Source of the DNA: Pirellulales bacterium
GTDB taxonomy: Bacteria > Planctomycetota > Planctomycetia > Pirellulales > JAEUIK01
Reading direction: 5' to 3'
NCBI GenBank assembly: GCA_019636335.1
Contig: JAHBXR010000006.1
Span: 62,001 to 126,000, forward strand
DNA length: 64,000 nucleotides
Position numbers and translations under genes: made by a program. Positions 16,318 to 25,041 of the stretch are shown piece by piece (position 1 is the stretch's first letter; the number at the start of each line of letters is the position of its first letter). The notes under the pieces are model-generated. The model saw nothing but the letters and a program-made list of their open reading frames with translations. It did not search any database and had not been told where the DNA came from.

Positions 16318-16815
16318 GAACGCTCGCAGAGAATCAACGAGCAGATCCGCATCACGCCCGTGCGGGTCATCTCGGCCGAAGGAGAGCAACTGGGCATTAT
16401 TCCCACCGAGGACGCCATTCGACTCGCCCGCGAGGCAGAACTCGATCTGGTGGAAGTCGCCCCGACCGAGCGGCCCCCGGTATGCCGCATCATGGACTTC
16501 GGCAAGTTCAAGTACCAGCAAAAGAAGCGACAGCACAAGGGACACACGCACCAGAGCAAGATCAAAGAGATCCGCGTGCGCCCCAAAACCGATACGCACG
16601 ATATCGAGACCAAGGTCAATCGCGCACGAGGATTCCTCGAGCACAAGGACAAGGTCGTCATCTCGGTCGTGTTTCGCGGTCGCGAGTTGGCACATATCGA
16701 AGAAGGCCAGCGCGTCGTGAAGCAGATCATCGAAAGCCTCGAGGATATCTCGAAGGTCGAGGCCCCCGCCAGCCAGCAGGGGCGGCGCATCGTGTGCATT
16801 CTGTCCCCCAAGTAA
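16315..16815 (+). CDS. infC: Translation initiation factor IF-3
   Basis: 166 residues when started at AUC 16315. The N-terminal domain begins [18 protein letters not shown] and continues [20 protein letters not shown], the standard IF3-N signature; the linker [12 protein letters not shown] leads to the C-terminal domain [18 protein letters not shown] and [10 protein letters not shown]. Length and order are normal for IF3. The protein binds the 30S subunit, prevents premature joining of 50S and proofreads start codons. rpmI and rplT, often downstream of infC, are absent here; a parvulin gene follows after 91 nt. Confidence 0.96.
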   Translation: MERSQRINEQIRITPVRVISAEGEQLGIIPTEDAIRLAREAELDLVEVAPTERPPVCRIMDFGKFKYQQKKRQHKGHTHQSKIKEIRVRPKTDTHDIETKVNRARGFLEHKDKVVISVVFRGRELAHIEEGQRVVKQIIESLEDISKVEAPASQQGRRIVCILSPK

Positions 16816-16906
16816 GCCAGGGCCGCGGCATAACGCTTACCTTTTTGCGGCGCGCCACCAAGGTGGGCTCCGTTCCAAAACTAACTTGCACGAGAAGGAG
16901 CCTGAG

Positions 16907-17191
16907 ATGGCAAAGAAGGCCAGCGCTCGACACATCCTGGTCGCCTCGGAAAAAGAATGCCTCGATCTGAAGCAGCAGATCGGCGAGGGAAAAGATTTCG
17001 CCGAACTCGCCCGCAAGCATTCGAAGTGCCCCTCCGGCGCCCGCGGTGGTGACCTGGGCTCGTTCGAGCCGGGCCGCATGGTCCCCGAGTTCGATCGCGT
17101 CGTGTTCAGCATTCCCGTGGGCGAGGTCAGCGAACCCGTGAAGACTCAGTTCGGCTGGCACCTGTTGGAAGTTACGAGCCGCACCGACTGA
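16907..17191 (+). CDS. Small parvulin peptidyl-prolyl isomerase (PpiC-like)
   Basis: 94 residues, matching single-domain parvulins such as PpiC (93 aa). AAGGAG at 16895-16900 is 6 nt before ATG 16907, so the frame from 16886 is an extension. Motifs in order: [50 protein letters not shown] and [15 protein letters not shown], the complete rotamase fold with its terminal histidine. No signal peptide, so it is cytoplasmic. It catalyses cis-trans isomerisation of prolyl bonds. Confidence 0.93.
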   Translation: MAKKASARHILVASEKECLDLKQQIGEGKDFAELARKHSKCPSGARGGDLGSFEPGRMVPEFDRVVFSIPVGEVSEPVKTQFGWHLLEVTSRTD

Positions 17192-17231
17192 GCCTGTCGC
17201 TCTGGGGCACCTCGAGACGCGGAGACGAACC

Positions 17232-17711
17232 GTGTCACGCGTCCAACGTGGTTCGCCCACGTCTCGCCAGGATGAACGGCGTTATCGTCGTATTGTCGGC
17301 GCGCGACTGGGGCTGCTCTATAGCGTGACGTTGCTGGCCCTGGCGTTTTCGTTGACGCGCGCGGGGCACGATGGCCCTTCTCTCGTCGTGCAACTCCTCA
17401 CCGCTCCGTTCGGGCTGCTCATGCCCGAGGTGGCGATCACCGGCATGATCGTCCTGTGGACGCTCATCGGAGTGGGAGTTGCCATGGCGCAGAATGCCCG
17501 CGCGCGGTACGCGGTGATCGGCACGCTTGCGATACATTACGCCGCCGCAGCCTTTGGGGCGATCGCTGCAGCCGGAACGAACGTTCCCGCGGCCATCCCC
17601 CCAGCGCCGCTCCTGGTGCTCGCATCGCTCGTCCTTTACCTGGCAGGACAGGTTGCCATCTGGTTCTGGTTGGCACGGGCATTTCGTCCGCCGAGTCCCG
17701 TGCGGCGTTAG
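17232..17711 (+). CDS. Hypothetical membrane protein with four hydrophobic segments
   Basis: 159 residues from GTG 17232. The basic N-terminal ~25 residues are followed by four hydrophobic segments (around 24-43, 53-85, 92-112 and 125-150), ending in a basic Pro-rich tail. No family is recognised. It starts 40 nt after the parvulin gene and may be co-transcribed. Its stop codon overlaps, on the opposite strand, the stop of the selB relic described next. Confidence 0.6.
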   Translation: MSRVQRGSPTSRQDERRYRRIVGARLGLLYSVTLLALAFSLTRAGHDGPSLVVQLLTAPFGLLMPEVAITGMIVLWTLIGVGVAMAQNARARYAVIGTLAIHYAAAAFGAIAAAGTNVPAAIPPAPLLVLASLVLYLAGQVAIWFWLARAFRPPSPVRR

Positions 17712-17857
17712 GCCGATTCGTACGCGAGTCGTCGCCGATCTCCCTCGCGCCTCGTAAAGCCGATGCGATCGAAATACTCGCAGAACGGCACGGCAAACTT
17801 GCGCGTCGTGCCCCACAGGCCGCGAATCTGGCTTACGGTCATGCCTTCGTCCGACAT
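17708..17857 (-). pseudogene. selB: Relic of the 3' end of selB (selenocysteine-specific elongation factor)
   Basis: The minus strand from 17857 to 17708 reads a 49-residue frame ending in TAA. Its middle is MTVSQIRGLWGTTRKFAVPF and its end CEYFDRIGFTRREGDRRRL. This matches the last winged-helix domain of SelB, where (L)TVxxFRDLLGTSRKYAxPLLEYFDRxGxTRRxGDxRxL is typical. The frame closes upstream at a TAA (17879-17881), beside a GC hairpin, and no more SelB is visible; the neighbouring oxidoreductase gene occupies the DNA where the rest should be. The domain normally binds the selenocysteine insertion element. I interpret it as the truncated remnant of a lost selB. Confidence 0.75.
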
Positions 17858-17868
17858 GCCGGTGTTGT

Positions 17869-17889
17869 GGGGGCCGCCTTACGGCCCCC
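17869..17889. terminator. GC-rich hairpin beside the selB relic
   Basis: GGGGGCCG (17869-17876) and CGGCCCCC (17882-17889) form a perfect 8-bp stem around the loop CCTTA. It marks the right edge of the selB relic. No T run follows on either strand, so whether it terminates transcription is unclear. Confidence 0.4.
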
Positions 17890-18026
17890 TAGCAGCGTCG
17901 ACATGGGGCACCCCCCGTGGTTCTTACCGCGGCGGTCAGAAGCTAAAATGGTGAATCCTCGCCGCGCGAGTGGCGGAGTATCGGCGACGAGTACACCCAG
18001 GCGACCAACTTTCGTAAAGGCAGCGG

Positions 18027-20093
18027 ATGGAACACACACGTCCCATCATGTGGAACGTTGACGACCCCGTCACCAAGATCGCGATGTACGGGTTGTTCGT
18101 CATCGCCTCGGCCATCTGCGCCTGGGGAATCTACGGTCGGTTCAAGGTCTGGCGCCGCGGCACGGCTGCCCGGCTGGGCGCCGGCGGCGGTCTGTCCGAG
18201 GATTCCCAGGCTCCTCCCATCAACGAGCCCTTGGGACAGGTGCTGGCCCGGCTGGCGCGGCACATCCTGGCACAAGTGCGCATTGCGCGCGTCCCTTGGG
18301 CCTACGCCAGCCACATGATGATTTTCTACGGCTTCATCGTGCTCTTCATCGGCACGGTGATTGTCGCGCTCGAGCACTATGGCATTTTCGGCCTGTTCGG
18401 CATTACGTGGACCGGTCGTTTTTACGACGTCACCTCCTGGTTGCTCGATCTGTTCGGCGCCGGCTTCGTTATCGCGCTCGTCATCGCCATGCTGCGCCGT
18501 ACCGGTGCGTTAGGCGTCAAGCCGTCGAGCAAGCCGATCGACGCCGCGATTCTGTGGTTGTTTCTCATCATCGGCGTCACCGGCTTCGTCGTCGAGGCAT
18601 TACGCGTCCTCGCGCTCGACGACAACTGGGAAAAGAACGTCTCCTTCATCGGCTATGCCATGGCCGCCGCGATGCGTGGTGCCGGCACGACAGTCGAAAC
18701 CGCCACCACGCTCCATTTCGGCTTCTGGTGGCTGCACATGGTACTCGTGATGGTCTTCATCGCCATCATTCCCTATACCAAGCTGTTGCACTTCCTGGTG
18801 GCGCCAGCACACATCGCCATTTCGAAAGAGACCCGGTCCGGGCGTTTTCAGCCGGTGAGCCTCGAAGAGGTGGAGGAAACCGGCCGCTTCGGACTGGCGA
18901 AGATCGAGGAATTCCCCTGGCGCCGCTTGCTCAGCTACGACGCCTGCACGCAGTGCCGCCGTTGCGAATCGGCCTGTCCGGCCTGGAACACCCACAAGCC
19001 GCTGTCGCCGATGCGCGTGGTGCTCGACATCGCCGAGGCGGGGCACAGCACCGAATCGCTGCACGGCGACGTCATCTCGGCCGAGACGCTCTGGTCCTGC
19101 ACGACGTGCGGCGCGTGCGTGCATCACTGCCCCGTGCTGATCGATCAGATGGGCACGATCGTCGAGATGCGTCGCCATCTCGTCGGCGAGGGCGCCGTGC
19201 TCGGTAGCGCTCAAGGGGCGCTGCGCAGCATCGCCGCCACCGGCAACCCCTGGGGTCTGCCCGCCGAGGATCGCGCCGCCTGGTCCGAAGGACTCGACGT
19301 GCCCACTACCGAGACACAACCATCGCCCGACGTCCTCCTCTGGGTCGGCTGCGCGGGCAGTTACGATCGCCGCAATCAGCAGGTCAGTCGGGCTCTGGCC
19401 AAGATCCTGCGCGCCGCGGGGGTCGATTTTGCGATCATGGGCAAGAAGGAAAGCTGCACGGGCGATCCCGCTCGACGACTCGGAGACGAGTTCACCTTTC
19501 TCGAGCAAGCCACGAAGAACGTCGACCATTTGTCGCGCGTCAAATTCAATCGCGTCGTGACCTCGTGCGCCCACTGCTTCAACACATTGAAGAACGAGTA
19601 TCCTGATTTCGGCGGCGAGTATCACGTCCTGCATCACACCGAGCTGATTCAAGAGCTCGTCGAGCAGGGCAAGCTGCCCGTCGACGCTCTCAAAGACGTG
19701 CCCGCCGCCAATGGTGGCACGACAGGCCCCGTCGTGCTGCACGATCCCTGCTACCTTTCGCGCCACAACGACGGTGGCGAGGCAGCGCGGGGGGCACTCG
19801 CCAGCGTCAGCGGGCCGCAGTTGCCGATCCTCGAAGCGGCCCAGTGCGGCAAGAACACCTTCTGCTGCGGGGCCGGTGGCGGGCGCATGTTCATGGAAGA
19901 AGACATCGACAAGCGGGTCAATATCGCCCGCTGGGAACAGCTCAAATCGACCGGCGCCAAAACGGTCGCCACGGCTTGCCCCTTCTGCATGACCATGCTC
20001 GACGATGCCTCGAAACAGGATGAGGAAGCCGGCATCGCGGTACGCGACGTGGCCGAGCTGGTAGCAGAACGGTTAACGGCCTCGACGCCGTAG
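18027..20093 (+). CDS. Membrane haem b / iron-sulfur oxidoreductase (FadF / HdrDE-like)
   Basis: 688 residues. The first ~260 form a NarI-like membrane domain of about five helices with histidines suited to haem b (YASHMM, LEHYG, LHFGFWWLHM). Then a ferredoxin-type two-cluster domain: CTQCRRCESACP near 306 and CTTCGACVHHCP near 357. The C-terminal half has two CCG domains: CAGS...CTGDPARR, SCAHCFNTL, HDPCYLSRHN and the second NTFCCGAGGG, then TACPFCMTM. This layout and length match FadF-type proteins that pass electrons from ETF/acyl-CoA oxidation, or lactate/glycolate-type dehydrogenases, to quinones. The exact donor is not evident. All CCG cysteines are encoded by Cys codons. Confidence 0.88.
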   Translation: MEHTRPIMWNVDDPVTKIAMYGLFVIASAICAWGIYGRFKVWRRGTAARLGAGGGLSEDSQAPPINEPLGQVLARLARHILAQVRIARVPWAYASHMMIFYGFIVLFIGTVIVALEHYGIFGLFGITWTGRFYDVTSWLLDLFGAGFVIALVIAMLRRTGALGVKPSSKPIDAAILWLFLIIGVTGFVVEALRVLALDDNWEKNVSFIGYAMAAAMRGAGTTVETATTLHFGFWWLHMVLVMVFIAIIPYTKLLHFLVAPAHIAISKETRSGRFQPVSLEEVEETGRFGLAKIEEFPWRRLLSYDACTQCRRCESACPAWNTHKPLSPMRVVLDIAEAGHSTESLHGDVISAETLWSCTTCGACVHHCPVLIDQMGTIVEMRRHLVGEGAVLGSAQGALRSIAATGNPWGLPAEDRAAWSEGLDVPTTETQPSPDVLLWVGCAGSYDRRNQQVSRALAKILRAAGVDFAIMGKKESCTGDPARRLGDEFTFLEQATKNVDHLSRVKFNRVVTSCAHCFNTLKNEYPDFGGEYHVLHHTELIQELVEQGKLPVDALKDVPAANGGTTGPVVLHDPCYLSRHNDGGEAARGALASVSGPQLPILEAAQCGKNTFCCGAGGGRMFMEEDIDKRVNIARWEQLKSTGAKTVATACPFCMTMLDDASKQDEEAGIAVRDVAELVAERLTASTP

Positions 20094-20211
20094 CATGGCC
20101 TCCTTGTTCGCGATGCACGCCGGCCATAAAATCCGGTGACCCCCGCTTTCCCTTCCCGATCCTTGCTGCGCGTGCCCGCATCGCGTGGCTCCCTCGTCGA
20201 GATTGCATCGC

Positions 20212-21495
20212 ATGAAAGTTCTGATCGTCGGCAATGGCGGCCGCGAACATGCCCTGGCCTGGAAGATTTCGGCCAGTCCCCTGGTCGAGAAGGTCTACGT
20301 CGCGCCGGGCAATGGCGGCACCGCGCTCGAGGCCGAGAATGTCGACATCTCGCCCGTCGATTTCCCGCGGTTGATTCGTTTCGCGCGCGAGCAAGAGATC
20401 GGCCTGACGGTGGTTGGCCCCGAGGCGCCGCTAGTCGCCGGCATCGTCGATGCCTTTCAAGAAGCGAAGTTGCCCATCTTCGGCCCCTCGAAAGCGGCGG
20501 CCGAGCTCGAAGGGAGCAAGGTCTTCTGCAAGAACCTGCTGCGACACGCCGATGTCCCTTCAGCCGATTTCCGCGTATTCCGTTCTCCCGAGACCGCCAT
20601 CAAGTTTCTCAAAGACCGCGAGGATGTCCCCGTCGTCGTCAAGGCCGACGGACTGGCCGCCGGCAAGGGGGTAGTCGTCTGCCCCAAACGAGATGAAGCG
20701 ATCGACGCCGTACTAAGAATTGGACGCGACAAGGAGTTCGGCGCCGCGGGAGACCAGATCGTCATCGAGGAACGACTCGATGGCGAAGAAGCCAGCATCA
20801 TCGCCATCACCGACGGGCAAACGATCATGACGCTGCCCGCCTCGCAGGATCACAAGCGTGCCCACGATGGCGACACGGGTCCGAACACGGGGGGCATGGG
20901 GGCTTACTCCCCTGCCCCGCTCATCACCGACGAGATGCTCGGCTGGATCGAGCAGCACGTGCTCGTGCCCACGGTCCATGCCATGAAGCGCAACCGCCGG
21001 CCATTTCGCGGCGTGCTCTACGCCGGTCTGATGATTACGAACCAAGGCCCAAAGGTACTCGAGTACAACGTGCGCTTGGGAGATCCCGAATGCCAGCCCC
21101 TGTTGATGCGGCTCAAGAGCGATCTCGTGCCGGTGCTGCAGGCCACGGTGGCGGGCAAGCTCGACGAGATCGAACCGCTCGAGTGGGATCCTCGCCCCGC
21201 CGTGTGCGTCGTAATGGCGGCAGCCGGTTATCCAGGCAAGTACGAGCGCGGCGCCGCCATTCGAGGCTTGAAAGAGGCGGTCCAGGTGCCGAACACGAAA
21301 GTCTTCCACGCCGGCACTTCGACGAGCAACGGTCAGACAGTGACCGATGGCGGCCGCGTGCTCGGCGTCACAGCCCTGGGCGACAACGTGGGCGCCGCCA
21401 AATTGCAGGCCTACACCGCGGTGAAAGCCATTCGTTGGAATGGCGCCTGGTGCCGCAAGGATATCGCCGATCGCGCCATGGGACGGGGAATCTAG
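20212..21495 (+). CDS. purD: Phosphoribosylamine--glycine ligase
   Basis: 427 residues from ATG 20212, the usual length for PurD; the frame open from 20185 is an extension. It starts MKVLIVGNGGREHALAWKIS, the nucleotide-binding N-terminal fold, then the ATP-grasp domain with VVVKADGLAAGKGVVVC, GEEASIIAITDG and the phosphate-binding HKRAHDGDTGPNTGGMGAYSP, and the C-terminal RLGDPECQPLLMRL. It ligates glycine to 5-phosphoribosylamine in the second step of purine synthesis, in the cytoplasm. An inverted repeat follows 13 nt after the stop and may terminate transcription. Confidence 0.97.
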   Translation: MKVLIVGNGGREHALAWKISASPLVEKVYVAPGNGGTALEAENVDISPVDFPRLIRFAREQEIGLTVVGPEAPLVAGIVDAFQEAKLPIFGPSKAAAELEGSKVFCKNLLRHADVPSADFRVFRSPETAIKFLKDREDVPVVVKADGLAAGKGVVVCPKRDEAIDAVLRIGRDKEFGAAGDQIVIEERLDGEEASIIAITDGQTIMTLPASQDHKRAHDGDTGPNTGGMGAYSPAPLITDEMLGWIEQHVLVPTVHAMKRNRRPFRGVLYAGLMITNQGPKVLEYNVRLGDPECQPLLMRLKSDLVPVLQATVAGKLDEIEPLEWDPRPAVCVVMAAAGYPGKYERGAAIRGLKEAVQVPNTKVFHAGTSTSNGQTVTDGGRVLGVTALGDNVGAAKLQAYTAVKAIRWNGAWCRKDIADRAMGRGI

Positions 21496-21508
21496 ACGCT
21501 GCGCAACC

Positions 21509-21591
21509 AAGTAGGTCAGGTACCCCGTACCTGACAATCGATCGAGTTCGCCACGTCGAACGGTGTCAGGTACAGGGTACCTGACCTACTT
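21509..21591. repeat. Two head-to-head copies of a palindromic repeat; candidate bidirectional terminator
   Basis: AAGTAG followed by GTCAGGTAC-ccc-GTACCTGAC at 21509-21535 and GTCAGGTAC-agg-GTACCTGAC followed by CTACTT at 21565-21591 are inverted copies of one 27-nt unit (26 of 27 positions match after reversal). Each copy is itself a 9-bp hairpin. A third copy is at 23604-23629. It follows purD and could stop its transcripts. Confidence 0.85.
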
Positions 21592-21658
21592 GCCTGGCTC
21601 TGCCAGTGCCGGTTCGACTCCAAGACAGGATCGATACGGACAACCAGAGGATCATGTT

Positions 21659-22363
21659 ATGACGTTGCTCGTTTCGCTGTTGATCCTCGCGGCCAATCCA
21701 AGTTCGGAGACTCTACCGAGCCAGGTCGATCTACGACCGCAGTTCGAGCAGATGCAACTTTCACCTCGTTCGCAAGGACGCCGCAACACGTGCTCCGTGT
21801 TCGTCACCGTGGGGGCGTTTGAATTCGCGTTGTCGAAGGCCCGTGGCGAGGGCATGCCCCTATCGGTCGAGTATCTGAACTGGGCCTGCAACCAGCACAT
21901 CGGCAACAAAACGGCCGACCGCGGGCAGTTCTTTCATCACCTGCTGGCTGGCTTCGACGAGCACGGCCTTTGTCGCGACGAGTTGATGCCCTACGAATCA
22001 CGCTTCGCCGGAACGGAGCCGAGCGATGAGGCCAAGCGCGATGCCGAAGAGATCGGTCGCGCGGAATTCCAGGTCCATTGGATTCGCCGCTGGTCGAAGA
22101 GCAGCGGGCTGAGCGACGAGGAATTCGCCGCGATCCGTGAAACGCTCGCCGCCGGTTGGCCGGTGTGCGCCGGCTCGAACCATAGCCGGCTGTTCGTCGG
22201 CTATCGCGACGATCCCAATGCAGACGGAGGCGGCGTCTTTCTCACGCGCGACTCGGTGGGCGGCCGCTATCGAGAAGTTTCGTACGCCTGGGCCAAGGTG
22301 AATCTCTATGACCTGTTCTGGGTCGAATTGCCGAAGTCGGATGTCAAATCGGACATCGATTGA
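21659..22363 (+). CDS. Papain-like (C1 family) cysteine protease, secreted
   Basis: 234 residues from ATG 21659; AGAGGATC nearby gives a weak ribosome binding site and the longer frame starts inside the repeat. A short hydrophobic N-terminus (MTLLVSLLILAAN) looks like a signal peptide. The mature part begins with the papain-type PRSQGRRNTCSVFVTVGAFE, with oxyanion Gln and catalytic C45, then NHSRLFVGYRDDP with H175 and LTRDSVGG at the place of the asparagine block (here Asp). Overall length matches a compact C1 domain. It probably degrades or processes proteins in the periplasm; no propeptide is visible. Confidence 0.75.
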   Translation: MTLLVSLLILAANPSSETLPSQVDLRPQFEQMQLSPRSQGRRNTCSVFVTVGAFEFALSKARGEGMPLSVEYLNWACNQHIGNKTADRGQFFHHLLAGFDEHGLCRDELMPYESRFAGTEPSDEAKRDAEEIGRAEFQVHWIRRWSKSSGLSDEEFAAIRETLAAGWPVCAGSNHSRLFVGYRDDPNADGGGVFLTRDSVGGRYREVSYAWAKVNLYDLFWVELPKSDVKSDID

Positions 22364-22419
22364 CCCTCCAACGCCATCTTACACGATGCTGCCTGACGGG
22401 CGTCAAATGTCGACGCCCG

Positions 22420-23565
22420 TCAGCGTGCCTCGCCGAAAATCGGCCCCAGCACTTCTTCAAACGCATCGGCGTGGCGCATGAAGCCCAGGTCCGTCGGATG
22501 GGAGCTGTCGACCGTTCCCTCGTTGTCATCGCCGAGCAGCTTATCGCCTTCGAGATAGTATAGGTTTTCATCTCCGGCTGATTTCAACTCGTCGAACATC
22601 TTGCGCAGCGCCTCGCGGCTCGTGCGGTTGCGCTCGTGCTTGCCCGTGACGAGAAACGCATCGCTGTAGCTGCGATCCTCGACCAGTACGATCGGCGTCT
22701 CCGGATGCGCCTTGCGCAGGATCTCCACACAGGGTTTCGTACGAACGAGAACCTCTTCGGCGCCGATGTTGGGCAGGCAATCGAGGATGTACACGCCCGC
22801 GTCGATCTCGGCGAGCAATTCGGCCACCTCGGGCTCCATGCGGCCATTGCCCGAGAAACCGAGATTGATCACCGGCCGATCGAAGCGGCGTCCCAGAATC
22901 GCCGGGTGGCACATGCCCGGCCGCGACGCACACGCCCCGTGCGTAATCGAAGTGCCATAGAACACGAGCGGCTTGGCATGACCTTCCGCTCGAGCCGGGC
23001 CGGCCGCGAGCGTCGTGCCCTCGGGCACGCCCACTTCGACCGACGATACGCCGTTGTAGAGCGGCAGATAGAGCAGGTACTCGCGCGTGCCCGCGGGAAT
23101 GCCCGAGACCAGTTGCACGGTGTTCGATGGAGCGTTCGGAGCGCCGCACGCCAGCCAGCGCCAATGGTCCTGCTCGTCGCGCACGTAGAGATCCACGCCA
23201 CTCACGCCGGTGGCTGCCATGTGCGGCATCGCGAGTTTGTCGGAGGTCAGGGTCCAGCGCACTTGAATCGACGTGGCGTCGGTGACCAAGCGCGCGGCGA
23301 TGCCCGCCGAATGTCGACTCAGGTTCCACACGGCGTCGCGCACCTTGCCTTCGGCCTTCGCCGGTAGACGATCGTAGGGCGATTTCGTTTCACTCCACCC
23401 CTGCCCTTCGATCGGCAGAAGCTTTAAGTCGTACCACAGCGTCGAGCTTTTCTCGTCGCGCGTCGCACGCGAGGGATCGAGCGGCGGGATCTCGGCCGCA
23501 GTCGCCGGTGGCACGAGCAGAATCAAGAGCATCAGCAGCCTGGAGCGTGCTCGCAGAAAATCCAT
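22420..23565 (-). CDS. Secreted SGNH/GDSL-type hydrolase
   Basis: 381 residues beginning with a signal peptide (RSRLLMLLILLVPPATAAEI). An N-terminal beta-sandwich of about 170 residues precedes the SGNH domain: block I VFYGTSITHGACA with the catalytic serine near 201, LGFSGNGRMEPE (Gly), LPNIGAEEV (Asn) and the C-terminal DSSHPTDLG (Asp-His near 357-360). Such proteins deacetylate or de-esterify polysaccharides outside the cytoplasm; the specific substrate is not evident. It lies downstream of larE on the same strand with the palindromic repeat between them. Confidence 0.85.
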   Translation of the reverse strand: MDFLRARSRLLMLLILLVPPATAAEIPPLDPSRATRDEKSSTLWYDLKLLPIEGQGWSETKSPYDRLPAKAEGKVRDAVWNLSRHSAGIAARLVTDATSIQVRWTLTSDKLAMPHMAATGVSGVDLYVRDEQDHWRWLACGAPNAPSNTVQLVSGIPAGTREYLLYLPLYNGVSSVEVGVPEGTTLAAGPARAEGHAKPLVFYGTSITHGACASRPGMCHPAILGRRFDRPVINLGFSGNGRMEPEVAELLAEIDAGVYILDCLPNIGAEEVLVRTKPCVEILRKAHPETPIVLVEDRSYSDAFLVTGKHERNRTSREALRKMFDELKSAGDENLYYLEGDKLLGDDNEGTVDSSHPTDLGFMRHADAFEEVLGPIFGEAR

Positions 23566-23603
23566 AGCATCCCCGCGGAGAAGGCCAGACGAATGAAATG
23601 TAA

Positions 23604-23629
23604 TGTCAGGTACAGAGTACCTGACCTAC
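23604..23629. repeat. Third copy of the GTCAGGTAC palindromic repeat, overlapping the larE stop
   Basis: TGTCAGGTAC-aga-GTACCTGACCTAC matches the two copies near 21.5 kb apart from the loop and last base. The CTA at 23626-23628 is the complement of the TAG stop codon of the larE gene, so the repeat supplies the stop. The hairpin may terminate larE transcripts. Confidence 0.85.
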
Positions 23630-24501
23630 ACCGGGCGAGAAACCATGCGCAACGATTCGACGGGCAACACCTGGTTCAGGCTGCCCGAGCGGAAGCCTTC
23701 GAGGTCGAGCGAAATATACTTGAAGCCGAGCGCTTTCAATTCGGTCACGACACGCTCGCGCGTCGCCGGCTCGCACAGTTGCGCGAGCGCTCCTAGCGGC
23801 ACTTCCAGCCGGGCATGATCGCCCCGGTGGTACCGCACACGTAGTTCCACCAGCCCCAGCGAACGCAAGAATTGCTCGGCGGCGTCGATCATCCGCACGC
23901 GGTCCGACGTAACCTCCTCGCCGTAAGCGATGCGGCTCGACAGACAGGGGGTCGCCGGCTTGTCCCAAACCGGCAGCCCATACCAGGCGGTGAGCTCGCG
24001 CACCTCCGCTTTCGTCAGTCCGGCCTCGAGCAAGGGACTACGCACCGCGTGTTCCCCCGCGGCCATCATGCCGGGCCGATGATCGCCGCGGTCGTCGAAA
24101 TTCGCCCCGTTCACCATGGCCCGCACGCCCAAACGCGGCAGCAGCGACTCGAGCTGCGTGTAGAGCTCGGTCTTGCAGTGGTAACAGCGGTCCCCTCGAT
24201 TCGCGAGATAGTTGGCATCGGCGAACTCGCTCGTGCGGACGATCTCGTGCCGGATGCCGATCTGCTGGGCCAGTTGCACGGCGGCTTCCAGTTCGCCGGC
24301 AGCCAGGCTGTCGCTCGTGCCGGTGACGGCGACGGCGCGCTCGCCCAGGGCCTCAAATGCAAGCTGAGCGACAAGCACACTATCGACGCCCCCCGAAAAT
24401 GCCACCGCGCACGACCCCAGCTCGCGCAGCATCGCCACTGCCCGCTCGTGCTTGGCACGCAGGTCGGCAGACAATGCGGCAGTGGTCTTGGTCGCGTCCA
24501 T
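23626..24501 (-). CDS. larE: ATP-dependent sacrificial sulfur transferase LarE
   Basis: 291 residues from ATG 24501; an upstream TTG adds 7 residues without support. The PP-loop SGGVDS (residues 36-41) adenylates the substrate; RCYHCKTELYTQLESLLPRL and the conserved KPATPCLSSRI follow, the latter containing the cysteine that LarE sacrifices as sulfur donor for the lactate racemase nickel-pincer cofactor. Length matches LarE. larA, larB and larC are not in the window, so a wider role in sulfur transfer is possible. Confidence 0.92.
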   Translation of the reverse strand: MDATKTTAALSADLRAKHERAVAMLRELGSCAVAFSGGVDSVLVAQLAFEALGERAVAVTGTSDSLAAGELEAAVQLAQQIGIRHEIVRTSEFADANYLANRGDRCYHCKTELYTQLESLLPRLGVRAMVNGANFDDRGDHRPGMMAAGEHAVRSPLLEAGLTKAEVRELTAWYGLPVWDKPATPCLSSRIAYGEEVTSDRVRMIDAAEQFLRSLGLVELRVRYHRGDHARLEVPLGALAQLCEPATRERVVTELKALGFKYISLDLEGFRSGSLNQVLPVESLRMVSRPV

Positions 24502-25041
24502 GGATTGAGCGGCACGAAGCAAGGGCGCAGAAAAAAGGGTACCGCCGTGTCGGGGAAGCGAGTTCCACCGGCGCTGCGATACCCAATTCTATTCGCTCGC
24601 GCGAGGCGAGGGAAAAAGACATCCCTCCACCGTAATGCCGTGGCGATGGGTTTTAGAGAGCCCGCAGTTCACAAGGGGGCGCCTGAAGACCCAGGTTGTG
24701 TGATCCGACCGCATGGTTCCGGAACGCAATGTCCGGGCGGCGGCTATACACGCGGCCAGGTCTTATATTTAGCACCCAGCGGACTTCTTATCGGCTCACC
24801 AAAAAGCTGCATCGACATCACGAACATGGCAGAGGCAAATGCCTTGCAGCCTGCAGCGAACAGTCAACCTGCCACGCCGCAAGACCAACCGAATCGTAGC
24901 AATTGCCCCTGGGAGAAACAAGTATTAAATGCCCTGAAACTACAGGCGCGAGTGCTGGCATAAGCAGCATTGCCGTCAGTGTTTACAAACTCCGCGCGGC
25001 ACGCGGCGGAAAGCCCGGAGAGGGGCCTCGCTACGACGTCT
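24502..25041. other. Intergenic, 540 nt, nothing recognised
   Basis: Lies between larE and the UVR-motif gene, both on the minus strand. The larE promoter is expected here. I found no convincing gene, repeat or hairpin. Plus-strand frames across it show no recognisable protein features. Confidence 0.5.

Noticed and set aside
23872..24963. 363-residue plus-strand frame opposite larE
   Set aside because: Antisense shadow; its non-overlapping tail shows no domain.
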